Shown: positions 1-8,859 of the stretch, one piece after another
How the letters are laid out: every line of letters starts with the position of its first letter
How positions within the stretch are numbered: position 1 is the first letter of the stretch
Assembly: GCF_006442815.1 (NCBI RefSeq)
Contig: NZ_VFVL01000005.1
Location: forward strand, 186,001 to 250,000
Direction: 5' to 3'
DNA from: Mesorhizobium sp. B2-4-3
Lineage (GTDB): Bacteria > Pseudomonadota > Alphaproteobacteria > Rhizobiales > Rhizobiaceae
Length of the DNA stretch: 64,000 nucleotides
Made by a program: the position numbers and the translations under genes
The notes under the pieces: model-generated
Seen by the model: the letters and a program-made list of their open reading frames with translations, nothing else
The model's database searches: none
What the model was told of the DNA's origin: nothing

Positions 1-118
1 TCGTCTTGGGACCCGGGCCGCGCATATAGTGGAGCTCGGGGTGATAGCGCTCGCCGGCGAGCTGCCGCTTCAGACGGCGGTTCCAATGCGCGAACAGGGA
101 TTTGAAGCGCCCTATCAT
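1..118 (-). CDS. Partial hypothetical protein, N-terminal 39 residues only
   Basis: An open frame starts at an ATG (complement of 116-118) and runs off the left edge of the window. It encodes about 39 residues, very basic at the start (MIGRFKSLFAHWNRRLKRQL), with no stop before the edge. It is divergent from the LysR gene that begins at 243, so it is a natural candidate target of that regulator. I do not recognise the family from this fragment. The start is supported only by reading-frame continuity and position. Confidence 0.5.
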   Translation of the reverse strand, partial: MIGRFKSLFAHWNRRLKRQLAGERYHPELHYMRGPGPKT

Positions 119-194
119 TTCCCACTCTTGGTCTCTGACGACCAATTTTTTCCAACTTCCGACAAAAACTTAGAACAAAGCCATTGATGCGTCT

Positions 195-211
195 AACAAG
201 CAGCTCTTGTA
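195..211. promoter_or_regulatory. Possible LysR-type operator dyad
   Basis: ACAAG and CTTGT form an inverted repeat separated by 5 nt in the divergent gap between the partial gene and the LysR gene. Spacing is compatible with a T-N11-A LysR box. This is a weak, motif-only call. Confidence 0.25.
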
Positions 212-242
212 ATTCCGATCGATTTTGCTTCTTAGTTGCACC

Positions 243-1130
243 ATGACTCTCGACCAGTTGCGCATCTTCGTCGCCGTCGCCGAGCACGGCCATATGACCA
301 AGGCCGCCGAGCGTCTCGGCATCTCGCAATCGGCGGCGTCGGCCGCCATCCGCGCGCTCGAAAGCCAGCATGGCGTGCGCCTGTTCAACCGGGTCGGCCG
401 CAACATCGAACTGGCGCAGACTGGCCATCGCTTCCTGCCGGAGGCGAAGGCGGTCCTGGATCGCGCCGCCGCTGCCCGCGGCGTTCTGGAGGATGTCTCG
501 CAGACCGTCGCCGGCAGCCTGTCGATCGCGGCGAGCCAGACCATCGCCAGCTACTGGCTGCCGCGTCGCCTTGCTGCCTTCCACGAAGCCTATCCGGCTG
601 TGAAGCTGAGCGTGACGATCGGCAACACCAGGCAGGTCGAGACCAATGTGCTGGACGGCCGCGCCGATTTCGGCCTGGTCGAGGGCCGCACCGAGTCCGA
701 CATCCTGCGCCGCGCCACGGTCGATGAGGACCGCCCGATGCTGGTGGTCGCGCGCTCGCATCCCGAGATTCCGATGACGCGGGCGGGAAACTTCGACATC
801 AGGGCCTTGCGCTGGATCATCAGGGAAGGCGGGTCGGGCACGCGCGAGGCGCTGGAGGATTTCGCGCTCAGTCAGGGGGTTCCGCCGGCGGAATTGCAGA
901 TTTTCCTCGTCCTGCCCAGCAACGAGGCCGTGCGTCAGGCCGTCGAAGCCGGCGCGGGGGCGACGATCATCTCGGAGCTCGTCGTCGCGCGCTCCCTGGC
1001 GGAGGGCAGCCTCAGGGCCGTGCCGGTCGAACTGCCGAAACGCGACTTCGCCATGATCACGCACCGCGACCGCCAGGCGAGCCTCGCCCAGATGGCGCTG
1101 AAGGCGCATCTGGGTGGAAAGGTCGGCTGA
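243..1130 (+). CDS. LysR family transcriptional regulator, CysL/YeiE-like
   Basis: 295-residue LysR-type regulator. The winged helix-turn-helix occupies about residues 1-60 (MTLDQLRIFVAVAEHGHMTK, then the AAERLGISQSAASAAIRALE recognition segment), followed by a periplasmic-binding-like effector domain from about residue 90. The effector domain contains REGGSGTRE, a motif I associate with the CysL/YeiE subgroup linked to sulfur metabolism. A TTG at 225 would add six residues, but the ATG at 243 begins exactly at the family's usual N-terminus. It is divergent from the truncated gene at 1-118, its likely target. A sulfite-exporter-type gene lies about 2.5 kb downstream, but no direct link is shown. 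The family call is firm; the sulfur role is inference. Confidence 0.85.
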   Translation: MTLDQLRIFVAVAEHGHMTKAAERLGISQSAASAAIRALESQHGVRLFNRVGRNIELAQTGHRFLPEAKAVLDRAAAARGVLEDVSQTVAGSLSIAASQTIASYWLPRRLAAFHEAYPAVKLSVTIGNTRQVETNVLDGRADFGLVEGRTESDILRRATVDEDRPMLVVARSHPEIPMTRAGNFDIRALRWIIREGGSGTREALEDFALSQGVPPAELQIFLVLPSNEAVRQAVEAGAGATIISELVVARSLAEGSLRAVPVELPKRDFAMITHRDRQASLAQMALKAHLGGKVG

Positions 1131-1206
1131 TCTCGGGACAGCACCCGAACTATGTCGTTGGCATGTTGATCATCGCGAACGCTCGCGATTAGCCGAAAGC
1201 CTCCGA

Positions 1207-1392
1207 ACTTCGTCATTCACGGGCGGAACGACGCGAAGCGGAGCGTAGACCCGAGAATCCATTCCGTGACCTTCGACGTGGAGTGCAGCGGAGCAGAATT
1301 CTGCATCGGAGCGGCTCTTATGCGTCACGGAATGGATCCTCGGGTCTGCGCTGCGTCGCTTCGCTCCTTGCTCCGCCCGTGGATGACGAAGT
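1207..1392. repeat. MITE-like palindromic element, copy 1 (about 65-nt terminal inverted repeats)
   Basis: The gap 1131-1420 between the LysR gene and the Hsp70-like gene is almost filled by this element. The left arm (1207-1270, starting ACTTCGTCATTC and ending CATTCCGTGAC) is the imperfect reverse complement of the right arm (1324-1392). The loop is about 53 nt and has no coding capacity. The same arms recur at 40058-40441 around a much longer interior, so this is a dispersed family. I see nothing else in the gap. Confidence 0.8.
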
Positions 1393-1420
1393 GAGGGGCG
1401 GTTTCGCCATTCTCCGTCGG

Positions 1421-2677
1421 TCACGCGTATTTGCGCTGCGCATCCAGCGCTAGGCCGAGGCCGACCGAGCCGAACATGTCGCCCTCGATGACGGCGGCCT
1501 GCGGCACCAGCGACAGGATCCGCCGCTTCGCCAGCGGGATGGCGGTCGAACCGCCGGTGAGGAACACGGCGGTGATGGCCGAGGCGGCAACGCCAGCGTC
1601 GGCGATCGTTTGTCTCACCGTCGCGGCCACGCGTTCGATATCGCCGCCGATCGTCTCCTCAAGGCCGGCGCGCGTGATCTCGGCCGCGAAGCGCGCGCCG
1701 GGCAGCGACACCTTCACTTCGGCCGAGGACTGGTCGGTCAGCGCGATCTTCGCCCTCTCGACGAGGCCCGCCATCGCATGGCCATAGCGCTGCTCCACGA
1801 CATGGATGAAGCGGTCGACGAGGTCGGGCCGCTCGGCCTCGTAGCGGATCTGCCGCAGGTCGTTCATCGCCTTGGCGGTGTAGACGAGGTTGATGCGCTG
1901 CCAGGTCGCCAGGTCGATGAAATAGGCAGCGGGCAGGTTGCGCTTGTGGTCCTTGGTCCGTGTCAGATAGCCGAGCTCGGGCATGACATGGGCGATGCTG
2001 AGCAGCCGGTCGAAATCGGTGCCGCCGATATGGACGCCGCGATTGGCTAATATATCGGCCTTGCGATCAGTCGAGCGCGCGCGCTCCGGCGAGACGCGCA
2101 CGATCGAAAAGTCGGATGTGCCGCCGCCCATGTCGACGATCAGCGCCAGCTCCTCGCGCGCGACCTTCTGCTCGTAATCGAGCGCCGCCGCGATCGGCTC
2201 GAACTGGAAGGCGATGTGCTTGAAGCCCTGCGCGCGCGCTGCCTTTTCCAATTCGCCCTGCGCCTTCATATCGGCGGCCGCGTCGTCGTCGACGAACTGC
2301 ACGGGCCTGCCGAGCACCACGTTCTCGACCGGTCCGCCCGCATCTTCTTCCAGCCGCTTCTTCAGATGATCGATGAACAGGCCGATGATGTCGATGAAGC
2401 CGATCTGGCGCGCCTTGATGCGTGTCTTTTCATTGGCGAGCGAGCTGCCGAGAACGCTCTTCAGCGAGCGCATCAGGCGGCCTTCGATGCTGTCGGTGTA
2501 GTCGCTGATCGCACGACGGCCGAAATAGGTGTAGCCGTCCTCGAAGTTGAAGAACACGGCGCTTGGCAAGGTGGATTGCTCGCCTTCCAGCGCCACCAGT
2601 CGCGCCCGGCCGTCGCGGATCACGCCAACGGTGGAATTGGACGTGCCGAAATCGATGCCGCCGAATGCCGATCGCAT
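1421..2677 (-). CDS. Hsp70 family protein, YegD-like, short actin-fold ATPase
   Basis: 418-residue member of the Hsp70/actin ATPase superfamily. The phosphate-1 loop is at the N-terminus (GGIDFGTSNSTVGV, residues 6-19), the phosphate-2 loop is DMGGGTSDFSIV (about residue 185), and the adenosine motif is FLTGGSTAIP near the C-terminus. It is far shorter than DnaK (about 640 residues) and lacks a recognisable substrate-binding beta-sandwich and lid, as in YegD-type proteins. The start codon is preceded by a strong AGGAGG. It stands alone, with an inverted-repeat element beyond its stop and a hairpin separating it from the next gene upstream. Client and role are not predictable from sequence. 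Confidence 0.85.
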   Translation of the reverse strand: MRSAFGGIDFGTSNSTVGVIRDGRARLVALEGEQSTLPSAVFFNFEDGYTYFGRRAISDYTDSIEGRLMRSLKSVLGSSLANEKTRIKARQIGFIDIIGLFIDHLKKRLEEDAGGPVENVVLGRPVQFVDDDAAADMKAQGELEKAARAQGFKHIAFQFEPIAAALDYEQKVAREELALIVDMGGGTSDFSIVRVSPERARSTDRKADILANRGVHIGGTDFDRLLSIAHVMPELGYLTRTKDHKRNLPAAYFIDLATWQRINLVYTAKAMNDLRQIRYEAERPDLVDRFIHVVEQRYGHAMAGLVERAKIALTDQSSAEVKVSLPGARFAAEITRAGLEETIGGDIERVAATVRQTIADAGVAASAITAVFLTGGSTAIPLAKRRILSLVPQAAVIEGDMFGSVGLGLALDAQRKYA

Positions 2678-2842
2678 CGCAGCCTCCTGTCGTTGCCTGG
2701 GGCAGGGTTGCCGACGACGCGTTGCGCGCCGTCATCCGGATTGCCGGACCGCTCTGCCGAAATCGAAATGTGTGTGCTTGTCCCTAGGGCTGGGAGGCGG
2801 CGATGTATCGCAAAACCGGGAAAAGGGAAACCCTCTTTTCAC

Positions 2843-2867
2843 GGAAAATGGGTCTTCCCATTTTTCC
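2843..2867 (-). terminator. Hairpin downstream of the TauE-TIGR02186 pair
   Basis: GGAAAATGGG and CCCATTTTTCC pair around a 4-nt TCTT loop, 9 bp past the stop codon of the gene at 2876. Read on the minus strand, the 3' arm ends in a short U-rich stretch. It is probably an intrinsic terminator, although the U tract is short. Confidence 0.55.
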
Positions 2868-2875
2868 CGCGGGTA

Positions 2876-3667
2876 TCAATCCTTGCGGAAGATGAGCCGG
2901 CCCAGCCAGCCTGTCAGCATGGCGAGCGATATGGCGAACACGCCATAGAGGAAGGAATAGTCGTGCGCGACGCGGAAGACTGACTGCTCGAAGCCGGACT
3001 TGCGGATTTCGAGCTGGGCCGAGCTTTCCTTGACGAACATGCCGCTCTTGAACAGGAAGGCGCGGGCCTTATGGGTTCCCACCGGCACGTTGGGCGCCAG
3101 CCGCACGGTGGCGCGAAACAGGTTCTGCGACAGGAACTGCACGCCGCCGACATTCTCGCTGTAGAGGCCTGTCGCCGCCTTGCGGTCGCGAAGTGCCGCG
3201 GTGAACTCCTCGATGGTTGCCGGGCTGTCGGTCTCGTCGGCCGGCTTCATGTAGAGGTTCTGCGCGCCGAGCGAGAGCTGCTTGTATTTGGCAGGCTCGG
3301 CGATGTCCTGCAGCGGCCGCGTGGTCGCGACGGAATAGGAGACCGGCACGTTCTCGAACGTCTCCGAGTCCAGATTGACCCAGACGCCGAGCACCCGGTC
3401 CTTGCGCCGGACGACAACAGGGCGTGGCGGGCCTTCGAGCACGACGATCACGTCATAGCGCCCCTGGCGCGCGACCAGCGGATCGGGATTTTCCAGCGAT
3501 CCGAAGATGGTCAGGTCGGCGCCGGAGAAACCCGCCGTGATCGAAACGGCGTCGGTCGACAGGCCGATCTGGATGCTTTCGGCAGGCGGCGTTTGCGCGG
3601 TTGCCGGGGAAAGGACAAAGAGCATCGACAACGAGGCGGCGGCTGCGAATGCTCTCAGTCCCACCAT
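2876..3667 (-). CDS. TIGR02186 family exported/membrane-anchored protein
   Basis: 263 residues with a cleavable-looking signal peptide (residues 1-25, ending ATAQ), a beta-rich extracytoplasmic region, and one C-terminal membrane helix (about 237-259) followed by RLIFRKD. Order and length match the alphaproteobacterial TIGR02186 family, which I know as a partner encoded beside TauE/SafE exporters. Its ATG overlaps the TGA of the upstream exporter gene by one base, so the two are translationally coupled. The most economical reading is an accessory subunit or periplasmic partner of the exporter. Its biochemical function is unknown. Confidence 0.8.
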   Translation of the reverse strand: MVGLRAFAAAASLSMLFVLSPATAQTPPAESIQIGLSTDAVSITAGFSGADLTIFGSLENPDPLVARQGRYDVIVVLEGPPRPVVVRRKDRVLGVWVNLDSETFENVPVSYSVATTRPLQDIAEPAKYKQLSLGAQNLYMKPADETDSPATIEEFTAALRDRKAATGLYSENVGGVQFLSQNLFRATVRLAPNVPVGTHKARAFLFKSGMFVKESSAQLEIRKSGFEQSVFRVAHDYSFLYGVFAISLAMLTGWLGRLIFRKD

Positions 3668-4590
3668 CAGTTCAGGCCCGCGGCGGACAGCGAATAGAGA
3701 TTGGGCGGCGTCACGAAGAGGTCGACGGCAAGGCGGATGGCGACGGCCAGCACCAGCATCGCCAGCAGCGCCCGCAGTTGTTCGCCGCGCAGCCGCTGGC
3801 CGGCCTTGGCGCCATATTGGGCGCCGGCGACGCCGCCGGCCATCAGCAGGAAGGCCAGGATCACGTCGACCGTCTGATTGGTCGTGGCATGCACCAGGGT
3901 CGTATAGGCCGACGTGAAGATGATCTGGAACAGCGAGGTGCCGATGACGACATTGGTCGGCACCTTGAGCAGGTAGATCAGCGCCGGCACCATGATGAAG
4001 CCGCCGCCGACGCCCATGATCGACGACAGGAAGCCGATCCCGGCGCCGAGCCCGAGCACCGGGATGACGCTGACGAACAGCTTCGATGCGCGGAAGCGCA
4101 TCTTGAACGGCAGCCGGTGGATCCAGTTGTGCTGGCCGGATTTCTTGAGCACCGGTGCTGCACCGCTGCGCGAGGCGCGCAGCGCGTTGACGCTTTCGAC
4201 CAGCATCAGCCCGCCGACCGTGCCGAGCAGCACGACGTAGAGCAGCGAGATGAACAGATCCAACTGGCCAAGCCGGCGCAACAGCGCAAAGACGAAGATA
4301 CCGGCCGTCGAGCCGACGATGCCGCCGGCCAAAAGCACGCCGCCCAGCTTGAAGTCGAGCGTGCCGCGCTTGAAATGCGAAAGCGCGCCGGAGAAAGAGG
4401 AGGCGATGACCTGGTTTGCGCCGGTGGCGACGGCGATCGCCGGCGGGATGTTGTAGAAGATCAGGAGCGGTGTGATCAGGAAGCCGCCGCCGACCCCGAA
4501 CATGCCCGACAGGAAGCCCACCGCCGCGCCCATCGCCAGCAGCACGAAGACGTTGACGGAAATTTCCGCGATCGGGAGATAGATGCCCAC
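3667..4590 (-). CDS. TauE/SafE family anion (sulfite/sulfoacetate-type) exporter
   Basis: 307-residue polytopic membrane protein with the two-fold repeat typical of TauE/SafE. Glycine-rich GxGGGF motifs occur in each half (FGVGGGFLITPLLI near the N-terminus; MGVGGGFIMVPALI in the middle). Several hydrophobic helices are separated by short loops, with a basic cytoplasmic loop near the centre (KMRFRASK). I chose the GTG at 4590 (VGIYLPIAEISV); a frame extending to 4650 adds a charged stretch not expected in the family. The gene is coupled by a one-base overlap to the TIGR02186 gene. Substrate is not predictable; sulfite or organosulfonates are usual in the family. Confidence 0.85.
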   Translation of the reverse strand: MGIYLPIAEISVNVFVLLAMGAAVGFLSGMFGVGGGFLITPLLIFYNIPPAIAVATGANQVIASSFSGALSHFKRGTLDFKLGGVLLAGGIVGSTAGIFVFALLRRLGQLDLFISLLYVVLLGTVGGLMLVESVNALRASRSGAAPVLKKSGQHNWIHRLPFKMRFRASKLFVSVIPVLGLGAGIGFLSSIMGVGGGFIMVPALIYLLKVPTNVVIGTSLFQIIFTSAYTTLVHATTNQTVDVILAFLLMAGGVAGAQYGAKAGQRLRGEQLRALLAMLVLAVAIRLAVDLFVTPPNLYSLSAAGLN

Positions 4591-4675
4591 CCGTCTGTCT
4601 CGATCAGTTTGTCTGTCGGCGCATAGTGCCGTCCCCGGACAGTAAAGCACCGAAAAGCCAATTTTTTCTTGCGAC

Positions 4676-4710
4676 GGCGCGGCGGCGGGTTCAACCCCCG
4701 TCGCCGCGCC
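4676..4710. terminator. GC-rich hairpin after the podJ-like gene
   Basis: A 14-bp GC-rich stem (GGCGCGGCGGCGGG with a near-perfect complement) closes a 6-nt TTCAAC loop. T-rich sequence lies on its left and A-rich sequence on its right. It lies between the podJ-like stop (4783) and the start of the exporter gene. The A/T flanks are on the wrong sides for a classical U-tract on either strand, so it may act through structure or Rho. Confidence 0.4.
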
Positions 4711-4782
4711 GAAACAAAAACCATCTCAATCAGTTAACAGGCAAATGTGTGGCAAGGCGTCGTGTATGCGACGCGCGTGCCG

Positions 4783-7700
4783 TTATTTCTTCGCCAGGAG
4801 CGCCTTGACGAGCGGCGCGTCGATCTCGCCTGTCGGCTTCATCTTGTTGTCGGTCTGGAAGGCCATGATGGCGGTCTTGGTCTTGCCGCCCATCAAGCCG
4901 TCGGCGCCGCCGGCGTCGTAGCCGTTCTTGTTGAGGATCAGCTGGATGTTCTTCACCGCCTTCTTCATGTCGATACCGGCGGTGGTCTGCGGCGCGCTGT
5001 CCTGCCAGGACTCCGGAACGTCGGCCGAATTGGCGGCCGCGTTGAGCGGCTTGGCCTTCCACAATTCCGTGGCCGCGCGCGCTCGCTCGAGCTGCTCGGG
5101 CCGCAGCGCGTTGGCGATCTCGTCGCGCTTGGCGGCGGCGTCCTTGTCGCCGGTCTTGGCGACCAGCGCGAACCATTTGTAGGATTCTTCCAGGTTCTGC
5201 TTCATGCCGACGCCCTTGGCGGCCAGGATGCCAAGGTTGAACTGGCTGTCCTTGACGCCGAGGTCGGCGGCTTCCTGGAACCAGTGCGTCGCCGATTCAT
5301 TGTCGGTCACGCCGTCCGCCGCCATGGCGAACAGCACCGCCAGATTGTGCATTGCGCTGGCGTTGCCCTGTTCGGCGGCGAGCTGGTAGTAGGTCTTGGC
5401 CTTCTTGATGTCGCGCGCGACGCCGATGCCTTTTTCGTAGAAATTGCCGATACGGTATTCGGCCGGCGCGAAGCCGAGCTCGGCCGACTGCTCATACCAT
5501 TTGGCGGCCGCCTTCACGTCTTCCTTCACGCCGCGCGATTCCGCATAGCGCGAGCCGATCTCGAACAGCGCCTTGGCGTCGCCGCCGGCGGCCGCATCGT
5601 GCAGCGCCACCGGGCCGATTTCGGAGGGAATGTCGAATTTGGCCGCGGCCGTCTGGCTTGCCGCAGGCGGTACGGCGCCTGTCGTGTCGGCGGAGGTGGC
5701 CGCCGGCGCGCCGGAGGGGGCGCTCTCGGCGGCGGGGCTGGCCGTCTCTGAGGCCTTGGCCATCGGCTGCGTGTCGCCATCCGTGTCCGTCGCGGTGGCG
5801 GCGGCGGCAGGTTCGGACGGCGTCGCCGACGCCATCGGGGCCGGCGCCGGCTCGGCAGGCGCGGCAAGCGTCACTGGCGCGGGCGCCGGTTCGGCCGGCA
5901 TGGCGGCGGCAGCTTCAGGACTTGCGGGGATGGAAGCGGCCGGCGCCGCGTCCTTGACGGGCTCGGCCTGCCTGGCGGGGCGGGCCGGGGTGCTTTCGGC
6001 CTGCGCGGTGTCCGTGTCGGCCTTCGGCGCGGCTGTTGCATCGAGCGAAGCCGTATCGACTGTCTGCGTGGAGATGATCGGGGCGGGCTGGTTGTTGGCC
6101 GTTTCGACGGGATCGGCCAAGAAGGCCTTGCCCAGCTGCAGGCCCGCCAGCGCCATCATGATCGCTGCCGCCGCCATCAGGATCGGCTTGCGCCGCGCCT
6201 TGAGCAGGTCGCCTATCCTCAGCGCCTTCACCGGGCCGGTCATGGTCGATTGCCGCTTCAGCGTGTCGGCTTCCGCCGCGGCGGCCTGGGCCGCACGGCG
6301 GGCCGCGGCGATGAAATCGGACTTGGCGGCGTCGCCCTCGGCGCGCCGGGCCGGCTGGCCGCCACGCTCGTCGCGCACGCGCTTCATGATGGCGTTGAGG
6401 TCCGGCGCGCCGGACCCTGGTTCCAATGGCCGGTTGGCGGCCTTGGGGTCGAGCGGCTCGTCGATGTCGACGCTTGGCACGTCGCCCACCGGCGTCGAGC
6501 CGGCAAGCGGCTGCGTATCCGCATCCTTCTTGCCCTTGAAGGCGCGCGCCAGGCCGCTGAACATCGATTTCCTGCGGCCGGCCGTCTCGCTCTTGTCGCC
6601 GATCGCGTCCGGTCCGAGCGCTGCCATGGCCGCTGCGGCCGCGGCTTCCGCAGGCGTGCGCGGCGCATCTGGCTCATCGCGCATGATCGCCGCGGCGCGG
6701 CCTTCCAGGCTGGCCATGTCTCCCGTGAGCGGCAGCGGCTGGTCGATGTCCATCGAAGGCGCGTCCTGCACCGCGATCTTGCCGCCGCGGCCGCCGCGCT
6801 TGCCGGCCGGCTGCGGATCGACCAGCTCGCTGACCGCTTCGCTGGCCTCGCTCGTTTCCAGCGAGCCCAGCCGGTCGACGATCTTCAGCAGCGTGTCGTG
6901 GATCGCCTCGAATGTCCGCGAGTTGCGCTCGTCGGAGCGCCGGGTGAGCGCCTCGAGCGTCTTCAGGTCCTGGGCGAGGCCGGCAACGGCGATCGCGTTG
7001 GTCTGGGCCGTGCTGGACGTCGAGTCGGAAAGCGATTTGACGGCGCTCTCGGCCGCCTCGCGCGCCACGCTCAGGATGGAATCGCGCGTGCCGGCCAGCG
7101 ACTTTTCGATCTGGTTTAGGCGCGGGCTGATGTCTTCGAACTCGGGCAGCGGCGTGCCGGGCTTGGAAAGATGCGCCGACAAGCCGGCGACCTGCGCTTC
7201 CAGACTGCGGATCAGCGCCGGATCGATGCCCGCGACCTGCTGCGCGGACGATTCCAGCCGGCTGGAAATGTCCTCGAGCCGGCTTTCCAGCCCGCGGATC
7301 GCCATCTCGTTGGCGGGATCGGGCGTGCGCGTCTCGATGCGCTTGACCAAAGCGGTGAAGCGGGCGTCGATCGCCTCCATGATGCCGGCGCTCTCGTCCC
7401 GGCGCGTGCGCTGGTCGAGCCTGTCCGCGACCTCGTCCAGCCGACGCTCGAGATCGCGGAACAGCATATTGCTCTGTTCGATCGCATCGCCCTGGCGGCG
7501 CTCAAGCAGCATTGACAGCGCATCGAAGCGCTGCTCAAGGCCCTGGAAGATCTGGTCGGCATCCGGCATGGCCGGCGCGCGGTCCATCTTGTCGGTGATC
7601 AAGGCGATCTGCTTGCCGAGCCGCTCCATGGCCTGCTCGGGCAGGTCCGCCCTGCCGGCCAACTGATCCACACGGCTGGACAGGAGACTGAGGCGATCCA

Positions 7701-8859
7701 GAACTTCCGCTCCAGGCCGCGACTGGGCGACCTCTTCGATCTGAACCGCCAGGGAGGCCATGCGCTTCTCGATCCGGCCGAAGGTTTCGGGGTCGAAGGC
7801 ATTGGCCTGCGCGGCCACGGTTGACGCGACGATGGCGCGCGAAATCTCATCCAGCCGTTCGTCGATCATAGCGAGTGTCTCGCCGCCGCGCGCGGTCTGC
7901 TGGCCGGCGAAACGGTCGACCGCGCCGGCAAGCGTGCGCACCTTCTCCTCCATTGAGCGCAGCGAAAGCGATTCCGGCAGGTTGCTGACGGCGCTGCTGA
8001 TCTGTTCGAGCCGATCGGTCAGCACCGAAAGGCTCGGGCCTTCGGCGCGCTTGCGCTGGTCGGCGTCGACGCGGTCCTCGAAGGCGCTCCAGCGGCGGTC
8101 GAAATCGTCCCAGCGGCGGTCGACCTTCTGCAGGCTTTCCTCGCGCGCCAGCGTGTCCAGCGCGCCCTTCACCTGCTCCAGTTCCAGCCGCAGCAGGTTG
8201 ACGCTGCGGTCGTCGCTTTTTTCCGCGAGCGTCTGGATGGCTCCCGAAAGCCGCTCGAATTCGAGGCCGAGCTCGGCGCTGCTCTTGTCGGGCATACCGT
8301 TCGACGGAGCGCCGCGCTGGCTGTTGGCCTGCATGGCGCGATCGATGTCCTGGCGGAACGCTTCGAATTCGCGCTGCAGGCCGACGGTCATCTGGTGGCG
8401 CAGTTCCTCGCGCAGGCCGCGCAGTTCGACCGCGATCTTGCCGACCATGGCGACGCTGTCTTCCTGGCCGCGCACGCGGTCGATGTCACGCGCGATCGCC
8501 TGGTAGCTCTGGTCGAAGGCGGGCGCGGCGGGCGCCGGATTTTGCGGCGCGCGATTTTGCGGCCATTGAGTCTGCGGGCCGGGATTTTGCGGTGCCGGAT
8601 TCTGCGGCGGCCGGTCCAGCGGCCTTTGCGCGGAATAGGTATCCTCGTACCAGCGCGGCTGGCCGTAAGGCTGCGTGCTTGGATAACGCGGCTCGACTGG
8701 CGACCGCCGCAGGTCGGGGCGATCGGGCATGTCGGCGCGCGTCCGGTCCAGCCGCTGCTCCAGCGTTTCGAGCGAGCGGTTCAGTTCTTCGAGCGAGGGC
8801 TGCGGCCGGCGTTGCCTGCCGGCGTTGAGTGTATCGAGATAGGACCGCTTGCTGTTCAT
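4783..8859 (-). CDS. podJ: PodJ-like polarity protein: coiled coil, single TM, Sel1 repeats, peptidoglycan-binding domain
   Basis: 1358 residues in the layout of PodJ polar organelle-development proteins. Residues 1 to about 110 are Pro/Gln-rich and disordered. About 130-700 is heptad-rich coiled coil (many LExRLDEI-type segments). A membrane helix lies at about 890-912 (ILMAAAAIMMALAGLQL). A long Ala/Pro-rich periplasmic linker follows to about 1095, then Sel1/TPR-like repeats (about 1100-1235, for example AKWYEQSAELGFAPAEYRIG), and a C-terminal PG_binding_1 domain (about 1296-1356, ILNKNGYDAGGADGLMGGKT). In Caulobacter and Agrobacterium, PodJ marks the new pole and scaffolds polar growth and division factors. 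The gene is monocistronic. The architecture is clear; the symbol rests on it rather than on an alignment. Confidence 0.8.
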   Translation of the reverse strand: MNSKRSYLDTLNAGRQRRPQPSLEELNRSLETLEQRLDRTRADMPDRPDLRRSPVEPRYPSTQPYGQPRWYEDTYSAQRPLDRPPQNPAPQNPGPQTQWPQNRAPQNPAPAAPAFDQSYQAIARDIDRVRGQEDSVAMVGKIAVELRGLREELRHQMTVGLQREFEAFRQDIDRAMQANSQRGAPSNGMPDKSSAELGLEFERLSGAIQTLAEKSDDRSVNLLRLELEQVKGALDTLAREESLQKVDRRWDDFDRRWSAFEDRVDADQRKRAEGPSLSVLTDRLEQISSAVSNLPESLSLRSMEEKVRTLAGAVDRFAGQQTARGGETLAMIDERLDEISRAIVASTVAAQANAFDPETFGRIEKRMASLAVQIEEVAQSRPGAEVLDRLSLLSSRVDQLAGRADLPEQAMERLGKQIALITDKMDRAPAMPDADQIFQGLEQRFDALSMLLERRQGDAIEQSNMLFRDLERRLDEVADRLDQRTRRDESAGIMEAIDARFTALVKRIETRTPDPANEMAIRGLESRLEDISSRLESSAQQVAGIDPALIRSLEAQVAGLSAHLSKPGTPLPEFEDISPRLNQIEKSLAGTRDSILSVAREAAESAVKSLSDSTSSTAQTNAIAVAGLAQDLKTLEALTRRSDERNSRTFEAIHDTLLKIVDRLGSLETSEASEAVSELVDPQPAGKRGGRGGKIAVQDAPSMDIDQPLPLTGDMASLEGRAAAIMRDEPDAPRTPAEAAAAAAMAALGPDAIGDKSETAGRRKSMFSGLARAFKGKKDADTQPLAGSTPVGDVPSVDIDEPLDPKAANRPLEPGSGAPDLNAIMKRVRDERGGQPARRAEGDAAKSDFIAAARRAAQAAAAEADTLKRQSTMTGPVKALRIGDLLKARRKPILMAAAAIMMALAGLQLGKAFLADPVETANNQPAPIISTQTVDTASLDATAAPKADTDTAQAESTPARPARQAEPVKDAAPAASIPASPEAAAAMPAEPAPAPVTLAAPAEPAPAPMASATPSEPAAAATATDTDGDTQPMAKASETASPAAESAPSGAPAATSADTTGAVPPAASQTAAAKFDIPSEIGPVALHDAAAGGDAKALFEIGSRYAESRGVKEDVKAAAKWYEQSAELGFAPAEYRIGNFYEKGIGVARDIKKAKTYYQLAAEQGNASAMHNLAVLFAMAADGVTDNESATHWFQEAADLGVKDSQFNLGILAAKGVGMKQNLEESYKWFALVAKTGDKDAAAKRDEIANALRPEQLERARAATELWKAKPLNAAANSADVPESWQDSAPQTTAGIDMKKAVKNIQLILNKNGYDAGGADGLMGGKTKTAIMAFQTDNKMKPTGEIDAPLVKALLAKK

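Noticed and set aside
5573-7666. 697-residue open frame on the + strand opposite the podJ-like gene
   Set aside because: It is Ala/Ser-rich, has no family motif, and is a mirror of the high-GC podJ coding sequence. The podJ frame has recognisable domains.
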